Positions 44,607 to 56,436 of a stretch of DNA of 64,000 nucleotides are shown here, one piece after another. Origin of the DNA: Mesocentrotus franciscanus (Eukaryota > Echinodermata > Echinoidea > Camarodonta > Strongylocentrotidae); assembly GCA_037976565.1 (NCBI GenBank), contig CP137670.1, positions 16,703,216-16,767,215 of the forward strand, written 5' to 3'. The notes below the pieces were generated by a model. The model had not been told where the DNA came from and did no database searches. It was given only the letters and a program-made list of their open reading frames with translations. The first letter of the stretch is position 1. Every line of letters begins with the position of its first letter. A program made the position numbers and the translations under genes.

Positions 44607-46780
44607 TTTATTTTTATTTCCTACACTTTTTTGTGTAGAGGATAACTCAAGATCGGTTCAGTCAATTTCTTTCAATTTTGGCACAGTCATAGGTCATTGT
44701 CATAAGACGTGACAGGAACATTTTCAAGGTCATCAGGTCATCGTGACGTCATCCAGGCGCCATTTTGTGAAATCACATTATCAATCATATCTTCATGATG
44801 CGTCATCAAAGGTCATTCATATTCATATCACATATACTTCAGGTCAAGGGTCAACAGGTCATGTCATCAAAGGTCACATAGGTCATGACGCGCGTACGCG
44901 CGCGTCAAAATTTTAAAATGCTCAAAATCACTTATCTATTAAACGAGAGTACGAATCAGGTCATTTTAAGCATTTCAAAATTTCCGTCCGTGCGCGTCCG
45001 CGCGCGCGTTTTGCGCGCGCACCGCGTACACAACGTAAAACGCCGTTTTTTCGCATGGTTTGTATTCCTGACACTATTTTTGACAATTTCCAACTATTTC
45101 CAGTCATTCTCGACCTTCCATAATGCCACACGCGTGCGTCAAACTTTAAAATTCGTGCGCGCGTCAATGGGCAATATAATGTAAAAAGTGGTAAAAACAT
45201 GTCTATATAAAATCCGCCATAGCTCGTCAGAATGCCTAAATACCCCCAATTTTTAACGTTTTCTGAAAGCCCATGAAATTTTCATGTGATTTCATGTATA
45301 ATTTTGTCCAATCGTATGTTCTGACGTCGTCATATTTGCATATGAACTCGAAAATTTGATTTTGAAAATATGACATCATAATTTTTGTATTCATTTGACA
45401 ATATTGCAGTAAATATTGTCGATTTTCTTCCAAATTTTGATATGTTCTAGCTGAGACAATTCTCTACAAATGCAGTCATCACGATTTTTCATTTTGACAA
45501 AGGCATCATGGCGTATTTTTGCGATTAAAGGAGGCATGTCAATTTTTCACATTTTGCGTGTATTCTCTATGGGACATGACTTTTTCTCAAAACTGGATTC
45601 TACATTCCCGTCTTTCGCGAGCAATATCTCCGTCGTTTTAGTTTTGTTTTTGCTGAGCTTTGAGTATGTTGTAGCTGAGACAATAAGCTATCACAAGTGT
45701 GCCCTTTATTTTTCGATCAGATGCCGGGATCATGCTCATATTTCACTTGCAAAGTGAGATTTGAGAATTCCATTTTCCGTTCACGTGTAATGTCTATGTG
45801 GATTATTTTGGTATAGTGGTCATAGCACTTGCCTCCCATTCCGGCGACCCAAGTTCGATTCCTGGTGGGTCATTTTTTTTTTTTTTTTTGCCGTCGTTTA
45901 AATTTGATTTTATGATATTATTCGACTATTATAACATATTATCATATACAATCACAAACAATGTAATAAAATGCCTAATTTTGCGTGTTATATCTATGGG
46001 AGAAGAATGTCAATCGTTTGAGTACAACCCTATGGGAAATCTGGTATTAAACCTAATATAGGGTTTATCTCCCAACTCTGCTACAATATCAAATCACCTT
46101 GCTAGTCTCCTTCCCAGACGTTTTTACTTTTTCCAGTTATTCAGCCCAAGGTATATGCATGTTTACGTCTCTCCCGTGGACATAGAATTGTTTACTTGTC
46201 TATACTTCTCTCTTTCTCTATATTAAATTCTATTTATGCTGGATATATTGAATGCATCGTTCTCCATTGCATCTCTCTCTTTCTCCTCTCTCTTGCTCTG
46301 TTTCCCTTCTCCTCTCTTATTTTGCCCCTCTCCTTCTCTTGCTCTGTCTCTGCATATATATCTCTCTCTACTCTTTTACCCTCTCCTCTCTCTCTCTGCC
46401 TCCCTCTACCTCGACCTCTTGCCTTGCCTCCCTCTTATTCTCTTGCTCTGTCTCCCTCTGCCTCTGCCCTTCTCTTTTTCTTCTCTCTCACCCTCTACCT
46501 CTCCCGCCCTCTGGTTCTCGTTCTCCTTCTATTATGTCTTGTAATGTTCCTTAATTTTCTATAGCTCTGCCCTTTGCCCTTTGGCCTTGGAACTCAAAAT
46601 ACGAATTTGCATATTATGACGTCAGCATATTTATGGAAAATTGATTGTATCTCTGTAAATATGGATCGATTTTCTTCCAAATTTTGATATGTTGTAGCTA
46701 AGACAATTTTCTACAAGATCAGTTATTCAGATTACATAACAGACCACCTAATTCGTCCTCATGACGAATTACATTTCTAG
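44607..46780 (+). mobile_element. Right-array unit R1 (X type)
   Basis: Starts in T-rich DNA with the hairpin CTACACTTTTTTGTGTAG, then TGACGTCATCCAGGCGCCAT, DR1-type AGGTCAAGGGTCA (44,841-44,853), CG-alternating tracts, the tRNA-like segment, a CT-rich tract, and ends AATTCGTCCTCATGACGAATT then CTAG (46,777-46,780). Its first 700 nt are diverged from those of R2/R3. Non-coding, Helitron-like by its 3' end. Confidence 0.5.
45801..45872 (+). pseudogene. tRNA-Gly-like segment, unit R1
   Basis: Same module as the left copies, now on the plus strand: A box TGGTATAGTGG, B box AGTTCGATTCC, followed by a T-run of 17. Confidence 0.7.
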
Positions 46781-47014
46781 TTTATTTTTATTTCATCCGT
46801 ACACTTTTTGTGTAAACGTTTACTCGAAATCGACATGGTCAATTTCTTCAATTTCTGTCAGTCATCAGGCCCTATAATATCAAGTTCTAGTAACTTTTCA
46901 AGGTCATGGGGTCATCGTGACGTCATCCAGGCGCCATTTTGTAAACATCAGGTCATTATCTTATCTCGATAACGAGTCATCAAAAATCAACCATATTTGG
47001 TATACATCAATTTT

Positions 47015-47027
47015 AGGTCAAAGGTCA
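47015..47027 (+). promoter_or_regulatory. DR1-type nuclear-receptor site (right units)
   Basis: AGGTCAAAGGTCA, a perfect DR1. The same 13-mer lies at 49,462, 54,219, 56,678, 59,099, 61,527 and 63,947; the X-type units carry AGGTCAAGGGTCA at 44,841 and 52,055. In every right-hand unit it sits about 90-110 nt after TGACGTCATCCAGGCGCC. Motif match only. Confidence 0.5.
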
Positions 47028-47969
47028 ACAAAAATGTCGACAAAATCGCGTGCGCACTCGACGCGCGCGTACGCGCGCATCAAAATTTCAAAATGCTCCA
47101 ATCGTCCCAAATTTTGTTTGCACACGTTTCAGGCCATTTTAAGCATTTTCAAAATTTGCGCGCGCACTTATGCGCGCGCGTTTTCGCGCGTATTGGCATT
47201 TTGCAACATCAAATCGCCAATTTTTTCTGCATCATATTTGGCACATTTTTCCAAGCATTTTGATACCTTGTTCACTTTTTCTGACCAGTAATAACGCAAT
47301 GAGCGTCCGTCAAAGTATAACAGCACCCGCGGACCGCGCTATCTCTATCCACAATACATAGGCAAAAACATGCCTATACAAAACTCATTGTAACTCTTCA
47401 GAATGGATGGATACCCCAATTTTTTTCATATTTGGATAGATTATGAGTCGGAGATATGATTTCATGTCTCATTTGACCCTCAATTAACTCATGACGTCAT
47501 CATAATGGCCTCCGAACTCAAAATTTCAATTTGCATATTATGACGTCAGCATATTTTTGGAAAATTGATTGTATCTCTGTAAATATTGATCGATTTTCTT
47601 CCAAATTTTGATATGTTCTAGCTGAGACAATTCTCTACAAATGCAGTCACCACGATTTTTCATTTTGACAAAGGCATCATGGCGTATTTTTGCGATTAAA
47701 GGAGGCATGTCAATTTTTCACATTTTGCGTGTATTCTCTATGGGACATGACTTTTTCAAAACTGGATTCTACATTCCCGTCTTTCGCGAGCAATATCTCC
47801 GTCGTTTTAGTTTTGTTTTCGCTGAGCTTTGAGTATGTTGTAGCTGAGACAATAAGCTATCACAAGTGTGCCCTTTATTTTTCGATCAGATGCCGGGATC
47901 ATGCTCATATTTCACTTGCAAAGTGGGATTTGAGAATTCCATTTTCCGTTCACGTGTAATGTCTATGTG

Positions 47970-48041
47970 GATTATTTTGGTATAGTGGTCATAGCACTTG
48001 CCTCCCATTCCGGCGACCCAAGTTCGATTCCTGGTGGGTCA
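47970..48041 (+). pseudogene. tRNA-Gly-like segment, unit R2
   Basis: Identical 72 nt; T-run of about 17 follows. Confidence 0.7.
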
Positions 48042-50419
48042 TTTTTTTTTTTTTTTTTGCCGTCGTTTTAAATTTGATTTTATGATCTTCTTCGACTATT
48101 ATAACATATTATCATATACAATCACAAACAATGTAATAAAATGCCTAATTTTGCGTGTTATATCTATGGGAGAAGAATGTCAATCGTTTGAGTACAACCC
48201 TATGGGAAATCTGATTCCTTGTCGTGTATTAAACCTATAGGGTTAATCTCCCAAGTCTGTTGGAATATATCAAATCATCCCATTTTCATGATGTTTAGTC
48301 TCCTTCCCAGACGTTTATACTTTCCAGTAATTCAGCCTAGGTATATGCAATCTTTACGTCTCTCCCGCGGACATAGAATTGTTTACATGTCTATAACTTC
48401 TCTTTCTCTATAATATAGTAAATATTCAATTCTATTTATGCTGGAAATATTAAAAGCATCGTTCTCCATTGCATCTCTTTCTTGCTCTGTCTCTCTCTCT
48501 TGCTCTGTTTCCTTCCCTCTCTTGATCTGCCCTCTATCCTTCTCTTGCTCTCTCATTGCATCTCTCTCTACTCTTTCACTCTCTCCCTATCTCTGTCTCT
48601 CTCTTGCTCTGCCTAGCTCCTCTGTCTCTGCCTCTCATTGTATACTCTCTCACCCTCTCCCTTTCCCTGCCTCTGGTTCTCGTTCTCCCTCCGATATCTA
48701 TTGTAATTTTCTTTAATTTCCACTAGCTCTTCATTTTGCCCTTTGTATTCTTATTTCACCCCTACCATGTTTCCTTATACTATCCTCTCTACTTCAAAGT
48801 GTATGCATTCTGATTCCTCTTTCTTTCCTCGGTCCAGCTCATGTATTTTTACATGTCAATAACTCGTCTCCCTCTCTCCTTCTCTATATCTATATTTTCA
48901 TTAAATTTCATTATGATCATGATTTTGATCATAATCATTTCTCAATATTTTGTTCATCAGTTAAGTTATCACTTCAGTTCAGGTCACAGTTCAATCTATC
49001 AGTTCATTCATCAGTTCATCAGTTTAGCTCATCAATTCAGTTCATTTCACATCAGTTCAATATATCAGTTCATCAGTACTTCATTCATCAGTTCATATCT
49101 TAATACATCATTTTACATTAACATCATTAAATTGGATCATTGAATTGAAGATTAGCATGATCATAAGAATTGAAGACAGATCACCTAATTCGTCCTGATG
49201 ACGAATTACTTTTCTAGTTATTTATTTATTTTTATTTCATCCGTACACTTTTTTGTGTAAACGTTTACTCGAAATCGACATGGTCAATTTCCTTCAAATT
49301 TCTGTCAGTCATCAGGCCCTATAATATCAAGTTCTAGTAACTTTTCAAGGTCATGGGGTCATCGTGACGTCATCCAGGCGCCATTTTGTAAACATCAGGT
49401 CATTATCTTATCTCGATAACGAGTCATCAAAAATCAACCATATTTGGTATACATCAATTTTAGGTCAAAGGTCAACAAAAATGTCGACAAAATCCGCGTG
49501 CGCACCTCGACGCGCGCGTACGCGCGCATCAAAATTTCAAAATGCTCCAATTCGTCCCAAATTTTGTTTGCACACGTTTCAGGCCATTTTAAGCATTTTC
49601 AAAATTTGCGCGCGCACTTATGCGCGCGTTTTCGCGCGTTTTGGCATTTTGCAACATAGAATCGCCAAATTTTTTCTGTCATCATATTTGGCATATTTTT
49701 CCAAGCATTTTGATACCTTGTTCACTTTTTCTGACCAGTAATAACGCAATGAGCGTCCGTCAAAGTATAACAGCACCCGCGGACCGCGCTATCTCTATCC
49801 ACAATACATAGGCAAAAACATGCCTATACAAAACTCATTGTAACTCTTCAGAATGGATGGATACCCCAATTTTTTTCATATTTGGATAGATTATGAGTCG
49901 GAGATATGATTTCATGTCTCATTTGACCTCAATCAACTCATGACGTCATCATATCGGCCTCCGAACTCAAAATTTCAATTTGCATATTATGACGTCAGCA
50001 TATTTTTGGAAAATTGATTGTATCTCTGTAAATATTGATCGATTTTCTTCCAAATTTTGATATGTTCTAGCTGAGACAATTTCTACAAATGCAGTCACCA
50101 CGATTTTTCATTTTGACAAAGGCATCATGGCGTATTTTTGCGATTAAAGGAGGCATGTCAATTTTTCACATTTTGCGTGTATTCTCTATGGGACATGACT
50201 TTTTCTCAAAACTGGATTCTACATTCCCGTCTTTCGCGAGCAATATCTCCGTCGTTTTAGTTTTGTTTTCGCTGAGCTTCGAGTATGTTGTAGCTGAGAC
50301 AATAAGCTATCGTAAGTGTGCCCTTTATTTTTCGATCAGATGCCGGGATCAAGCTCATATTTCACTTGCAAAGTGGGATTTGAGAATTCCATTTTCCGTT
50401 CACGTGTAATGTCTATGTG

Positions 50420-50491
50420 GATTATTTTGGTATAGTGGTCATAGCACTTGCCTCCCATTCCGGCGACCCAAGTTCGATTCCTGGTGGGTCA
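50420..50491 (+). pseudogene. tRNA-Gly-like segment, unit R3
   Basis: Identical 72 nt; T-run of 11, the shortest of the right-hand copies. Confidence 0.7.
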
Positions 50492-51133
50492 TTTTTTTTT
50501 TTGCCGTCGTTTTAAATTTGATTTTATGATCTTCTTCGACTATTATAACATATTATCATATATAATCACAAACAATGTAATAAAATGCCTAATTTTGCGT
50601 GTTATATCTATGGAGAAGAATGTCAATCGTTTGAGTACAACCCTATGGGAAATCTGATTCCTTGTCGTATTAAACCTATAGGTTAATCTCCCAAGTCTGT
50701 TGGAATATATCAAATCATCCCATTTTCATGATGTTTAGTCTCCTTCCCAGACGTTTATACTTTCCAGTAATTCAGCCTAGGTATATGCAATCTTTACGTC
50801 TCTCCCGCGGACATATAATTGTTTACATGTCTATAACTTCTCTTCTCTATAATATAGTAAATATTCAATTCTATTTATGCTGGAAATATTAAAGCATCGT
50901 TCTCCATTGCATCTCTTCTCTTTGCTCTCTGTTGCTCTGTTTCCCTTCCTCTCTTGATCTGCCCCTACTTTCTTTGCTCTCTCATTGCATCTCTCTCTAC
51001 TCTTTCACTCTCTCCCTATCTCTGTCTCCCTCTCTTGCTCTGCCTAGCTCCTCTGTCTCTGCCTCTCATTGTATACTCTCTCACCCTCTCCCTTTCCCGG
51101 CCTCTGGTTCTTGCTCCTCCGATATCTATTGTA

Positions 51134-51633
51134 NNNNNNNNNNNNNNNNNNNNNNNNNNNNNNNNNNNNNNNNNNNNNNNNNNNNNNNNNNNNNNNNNNN
51201 NNNNNNNNNNNNNNNNNNNNNNNNNNNNNNNNNNNNNNNNNNNNNNNNNNNNNNNNNNNNNNNNNNNNNNNNNNNNNNNNNNNNNNNNNNNNNNNNNNNN
51301 NNNNNNNNNNNNNNNNNNNNNNNNNNNNNNNNNNNNNNNNNNNNNNNNNNNNNNNNNNNNNNNNNNNNNNNNNNNNNNNNNNNNNNNNNNNNNNNNNNNN
51401 NNNNNNNNNNNNNNNNNNNNNNNNNNNNNNNNNNNNNNNNNNNNNNNNNNNNNNNNNNNNNNNNNNNNNNNNNNNNNNNNNNNNNNNNNNNNNNNNNNNN
51501 NNNNNNNNNNNNNNNNNNNNNNNNNNNNNNNNNNNNNNNNNNNNNNNNNNNNNNNNNNNNNNNNNNNNNNNNNNNNNNNNNNNNNNNNNNNNNNNNNNNN
51601 NNNNNNNNNNNNNNNNNNNNNNNNNNNNNNNNN
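51134..51633. other. Assembly gap, exactly 500 N
   Basis: Exactly 500 N, a round placeholder. In sister units the same flanks (GATATCTATTGTA and ATCAATTCAGTTCATTT) are only about 310-330 nt apart, so the true gap is probably shorter. Confidence 0.95.
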
Positions 51634-51815
51634 TATCAATTCAGTTCATTTTACATCAGTTCAATCTATCAGTTCATCAGTACTTCATTCATCAGTTCAT
51701 ATCTTAATACATCATTTTACATTAACATCATTAAATTGGATCATTGAATTGAAGATTAGTATGATCATAAGAATTGAAGACAGATCACCTATTGATTTCG
51801 TCAAATTTTTCTTTC

Positions 51816-53983
51816 TTTATTTATTTTTATTTCCTATCACTTTTTTGTGTAGAGGATAACTCAAGATCGGTTCAGTCAATTTCTTTCAATTTTGGCACAG
51901 TCATAGGTCATTGTCATAAGACGTGACAGGAACATTTTCAAGGTCATCAGGTCATCGTGACGTCATCCAGGCGCCATTTTGTGAAATCACATTATCAATC
52001 ATATCTTCATGATGCGTCATCAAAGGTCATTCATATTCATATCACATATACTTCAGGTCAAGGGTCAACAGGTCATGTCATCAAAGGTCACATAAAGGTC
52101 ATGACGCGCGCGTACGCGCGTCAAAATTCAAAATGCTCAAAATCACTTATCTATTAAACGAGAGTACGTTTCAGGCCATTTTAAGCATTTCAAAATTTCC
52201 GTCCGTGCGCGTCGCGCGCGCGTTTTGCGCGCGCACCGCGTACAAAACGTAAAACGCCGTTTTCGCATGGTTTGTATTCTGACACTATTTTTGACAATTT
52301 CCAACTATTTCCAGTCATTCTCGACCTTCCATAATGCCACGCGTCCGTCAAACTTTAAAATTCGTGCGCGCGTCAATGGGCAATATAATGTAAAAAGTGG
52401 TAAAACATGCCTATACAAAATCCGCCATAACTCTTCAGAATGCCTAAATACCCCCAATTTTTTTCATTTTGGATAGATTATGAAATTTTCATATGATTTC
52501 ATGTCTCATTTTGTCCAATCGTATGTTCATGACGTCATCATATTGGCCTATGAACTCAAAATTTGATTTGCATATTATGACATCATAATTTTTGGAAAAT
52601 TGATTGTATTTCTGTAAATATTGATCGATTTTCTTCCAAATTTCTATATGTTCTAGCTGAGACAATTCTCTACAAATGCAGTCACCACGATTTTTCATTT
52701 TGACAAAGGCATCATGGCGTATTTTTGCGATTAAAGGAGGCATGTCAATTTTTCACATTTTGCGTGTATTCTCTATGGGACATGACTTTTTCTCAAAACT
52801 GGATTCTACATTCCCGTCTTTCGCGAGCAATATCTCCGTCGTTTTAGTTTTGTTTTGCTGAGCTTTGAGTATGTTGTAGCTGAGACAATAAGCTATCACA
52901 AGTGTGCCCTTTATTTTTCGATCAGATGCCGGGATCATGCTCATATTTCACTTGCAAAGTGAGATTTGAGAATTCCATTTTCCGTTCACGTGTAATGTCT
53001 ATGTGGATTATTTTGGTATAGTGGTCATAGCACTTGCCTCCCATTCCGGCGACCCAAGTTCGATTCCTGGTGGGTCATTTTTTTTTTTTTTTTTGCCGTC
53101 GTTTTAATTTTGATTTTATGATCTTCTTCGACTATTATAACATATTATCATATACAATCACAAACAATGTAATAAAATGCCTAATTTTGCGTGTTATATC
53201 TATGGGAGAAGAATGTCAATCGTTTGAGTACAACCCTATGGGAAATCTGGTATTAAACCTAATATAGGGTTTATCTCCCAACTCTGCTACAATATCAAAT
53301 CACCTTGCTAGTCTCCTTCCCAGACGTTTTTACTTTTTCCAGTTATTCAGCCCAAGGTATATGCATGTTTACGTCTCTCCCGTGGACATAGAATTGTTTA
53401 CTTGTCTATACTTCTCTCTTTCTCTATATTAAATTCTATTTATGCTGGATATATTGAATGCATCGTTCTCCATTGCATCTCTCTCTTTCTCCTCTCTCTT
53501 GCTCTGTTTCCTTCTCCTCTCTTATTTTGCCCCTCTCCTTCTCTTGCTCTGTCTCTGCATATATATCTCTCTCTACTCTTTTACCTCTCCTCTCTCTCTC
53601 TGCCTCCCTCTACCTCGACCTCTTGCCTTGCCTCCCTCTTATTCTCTTGCTCTGTCTCCCTCTGCCTCTGCCCTTCTCTTTTTCTTCTCTCTCACCCTCT
53701 ACCTCTCCCGCCTCTGGTTCTCGTTCTCCTTCTATTATGTCTTGTAATGTTCCTTAATTTTCTATAGCTCTGCCCTTTGCCCTTTGGCCTTGGAACTCAA
53801 AATACGAATTTGCATATTATGACGTCAGCATATTTATGGAAAATTGATTGTATCTCTGTAAATATGGATCGATTTTCTTCCAAATTTTGATATGTTGTAG
53901 CTAAGACAATTTTCTACAAGATCAGTTATTCAGATTACATAACAGACCACCTAATTCGTCCTCATGACGAATTACATTTCTAG
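51816..53983 (+). mobile_element. Right-array unit R4 (X type)
   Basis: Near-copy of R1 about 7.2 kb further on, with DR1-type site at 52,055-52,067 and the same CT-rich tract. It ends AATTCGTCCTCATGACGAAT, then CTAG (53,980-53,983). Confidence 0.5.
53006..53077 (+). pseudogene. tRNA-Gly-like segment, unit R4
   Basis: Identical 72 nt; T-run of about 17. Confidence 0.7.
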
Positions 53984-56436
53984 TTTATTTTTATTTCATC
54001 CGTACACTTTTTGTGTAAACGTTTACTCGAAATCGACATGGTCAATTTCCTTCAATTTCTGTCAGTCATCAGGCCCTATAATATCAAGTTCTAGTAACTT
54101 TTCAAGGTCATGGGGTCATCGTGACGTCATCCAGGCGCCATTTTGTAAACATCAGGTCATTATCTTATCTCGATAACGAGTCATCAAAAATCAACCATAT
54201 TTGGTATACATCAATTTTAGGTCAAAGGTCAACAAAAATGTCGACAAAATCCGCGTGCGCACCTCGACGCGCGCGTACGCGCGCATCAAAATTTCAAAAT
54301 GCTCCAATTAGTCCCAAATTTTGTTTGCCCACGGTTCAGGCCATTTTAAGCATTTTCAAAATTTGCGCGCGCACTTATGCGCGCGTTTTTGCGCGTTTTG
54401 GCATTTTGCAACATAGAATCGCCAAATTTTTCTGTCATCATATTTGGCATATTTTTCCAAGCATTTTGATACCTTGTTCACTTTTTCTGACCAGTAATAA
54501 CGCAATGAGCGTCCGTCAAAGTATAACAGCACCCGCGGACCGCGCTATCTCTATCCACAATACATAGGCAAAAACATGCCTATACAAAACTCATTGTAAC
54601 TCTTCAGAATGGATGGATACCCCAATTTTTTTCATATTTGGATAGATTATGAGTCGGAGATATGATTTCATGTCTCATTTGACCCTCAATCAACTCATGA
54701 CGTCATCATAATGGCCTCCGAACTCAAAATTTCAATTTGCATATTATGACGTCAGCATATTTTTGGAAAATTGATTGTATCTCTGTAAATATTGATCGAT
54801 TTTCTTCCAAATTTTGATATGTTCTAGCTGAGACAATTCTCTACAAATGCAGTCACCACGATTTTTCATTTTGACAAAGGCATCATGGCGTATTTTTGCG
54901 ATTAAAGGAGGCATGTCAATTTTTCACATTTTGCGTGTATTCTCTATGGGACATGACTTTTTCCAAAACTGGATTCTACATTCCCGTCTTTCGCGAGCAA
55001 TATCTCCGTCGTTTTAGTTTTGTTTTGCTGAGCTTTGAGTATGTTGTAGCTGAGACAATAAGCTATCACAAGTGTGCCCTTTATTTTTCGATCAGATGCC
55101 GGGATCATGCTCATATTTCACTTGCAAAGTGGGATTTGAGAATTCCATTTTCCGTTCACGTGTAATGTCTATGTGGATTATTTTGGTATAGTGGTCATAG
55201 CACTTGCCTCCCATTCCGGCGACCCAAGTTCGATTCCTGGTGGGTCATTTTTTTTTTTTTTTTGCCGTCGTTTTAAATTTGATTTTATGATCTTCTTCGA
55301 CTATTATAACATATTATCATATACAATCACAAACAATGTAATAAAATGCCTAATTTTGCGTGTTATATCTATGGGAGAAGAATGTCAATCGTTTGAGTAC
55401 AACCCTATGGGAAATCTGATTCCTTGTCGTGTATTAAACCTATAGGGTTAATCTCCCAAGTCTGTTGGAATATATCAAATCATCCCATTTTCATGATGTT
55501 TAGTCTCCTTCCCAGACGTTTATACTTTCCAGTAATTCAGCCTAGGTATATGCAATCTTTACGTCTCTCCCGCGGACATAGAATTGTTTACATGTCTATA
55601 ACTTCTCTCTTTCTCTATAATATAGTAAATATTCAATTCTATTTATGCTGGAAATATTAAAAGCATCGTTCTCCATTGCATCTCTTTCTCTTGCTCTGTC
55701 TCTCTCTCTCTCTTGCTCTGTTTCCCTTCCCCTCTCTTGATCTGCCCTCTATCCTTCTCTTGCTCTCTCATTGCATCTCTCTCTCTACTCTTTCACTCTC
55801 TCCCTATCTCTGTCTCCCTCTCTTGCTCTGCCTAGCTCCCTCTGTCTCTGCCTCTCATTGTATACTCTCTCACCCTCTCCCTTTCTGGCCTCTGGTTCTC
55901 GTTCTCCCTCCGATATCTATTGTAATTTTCTTTAATTTCCTCTAGCTCTTCATTTTGCCCTTTGTATTCTTATTTCACCCCTACCATGTTTCCTTATACT
56001 ATCCTCTCTACTTCAAAGTGTATGCATTCTGATTCCTCTTTCTTTCCTCGGTCCAGCTCATGTATTTTTACATGTCAATAACTCGTCTCCCTCTCTCCTT
56101 CTCTATATCTATATTTTCATTAAATTTCATTATGATCATGATTTTGATCATAATCATTTCTCAATATTTTGTTCATCAGTTAAGTTATCACTTCAGTTCA
56201 GGTCACAGTTCAATCTATCAGTTCATTCATCAGTTCATCAGTTTAGCTCATCAATTCAGTTCATTTCACATCAGTTCAATCTATCAGTTCATCAGTACTT
56301 CATTCATCAGTTCATATCTTAATACATCATTTTACATTAACATCATTAAATTGGATCATTGAATTGAAGATTAGCATGATCATAAGAATTGAAGACAGAT
56401 CACCTAATTCGTCCTGATGACGAATTACTTTTCTAG
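53984..56436 (+). mobile_element. Right-array unit R5
   Basis: 2.45-kb unit most like R2 (both keep TTCCTTATACTATCCTCTCT and the longer CT tract). DR1 at 54,219-54,231; CTAG at 56,433-56,436. Confidence 0.5.
55176..55247 (+). pseudogene. tRNA-Gly-like segment, unit R5
   Basis: Identical 72 nt; T-run of about 16. Confidence 0.7.

Larger units (their letters stand above)
46781..49217 (+). mobile_element. Right-array unit R2
   Basis: 2.44-kb unit: T-rich start, TACACTTTTTGTGTA hairpin, TGACGTCATCCAGGCGCCAT, DR1 (47,015-47,027), CG-alternating block (47,050-47,190), CRE plus ATTTGCATA box (47,520-47,555), tRNA-like segment, CT-rich tract (48,470-48,690), ATGATCATGATTTTGATCAT palindrome, CAGTTCATCAGTTCA short repeats, then CAGATCACCT, hairpin AATTCGTCCTGATGACGAAT and CTAG (49,214-49,217). 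Confidence 0.5.
49218..51815 (+). mobile_element. Right-array unit R3, contains the assembly gap
   Basis: Same module order as R2, with DR1 at 49,462-49,474. A 500-N gap interrupts the segment after the CT-rich tract. Its 3' end is X-type: CAGATCACCTATTGATTTCG without the CTAG, leading into R4. Confidence 0.5.

Noticed and set aside
45801..45872. Functional tRNA gene
   Set aside because: The A and B boxes are good, but the acceptor arm does not pair and the anticodon stem has mismatches, so I list the copies as tRNA-like pseudogenes.
46196..46564. Leucine/serine-rich open frames in the CT-rich tract of each unit
   Set aside because: All three frames are open at once, because CT-rich simple sequence lacks stops. 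Length varies between units.
50089..50409. A repeated open frame of about 106 codons (also at 2,682-3,002 minus, 45,470, 59,723 and others), apparently a conserved protein family
   Set aside because: It is shared only because the DNA repeat is shared. Sister copies break it by 1-2-nt indels in T-runs (…TTTTTCTCAAAACTGG, TTTTTCAAAACTGG, TTTTTCCAAAACTGG), and it runs through the start of the tRNA-like segment region.
50932..51859. Long open frames crossing the N gap
   Set aside because: They are open only because N codons are read as X.
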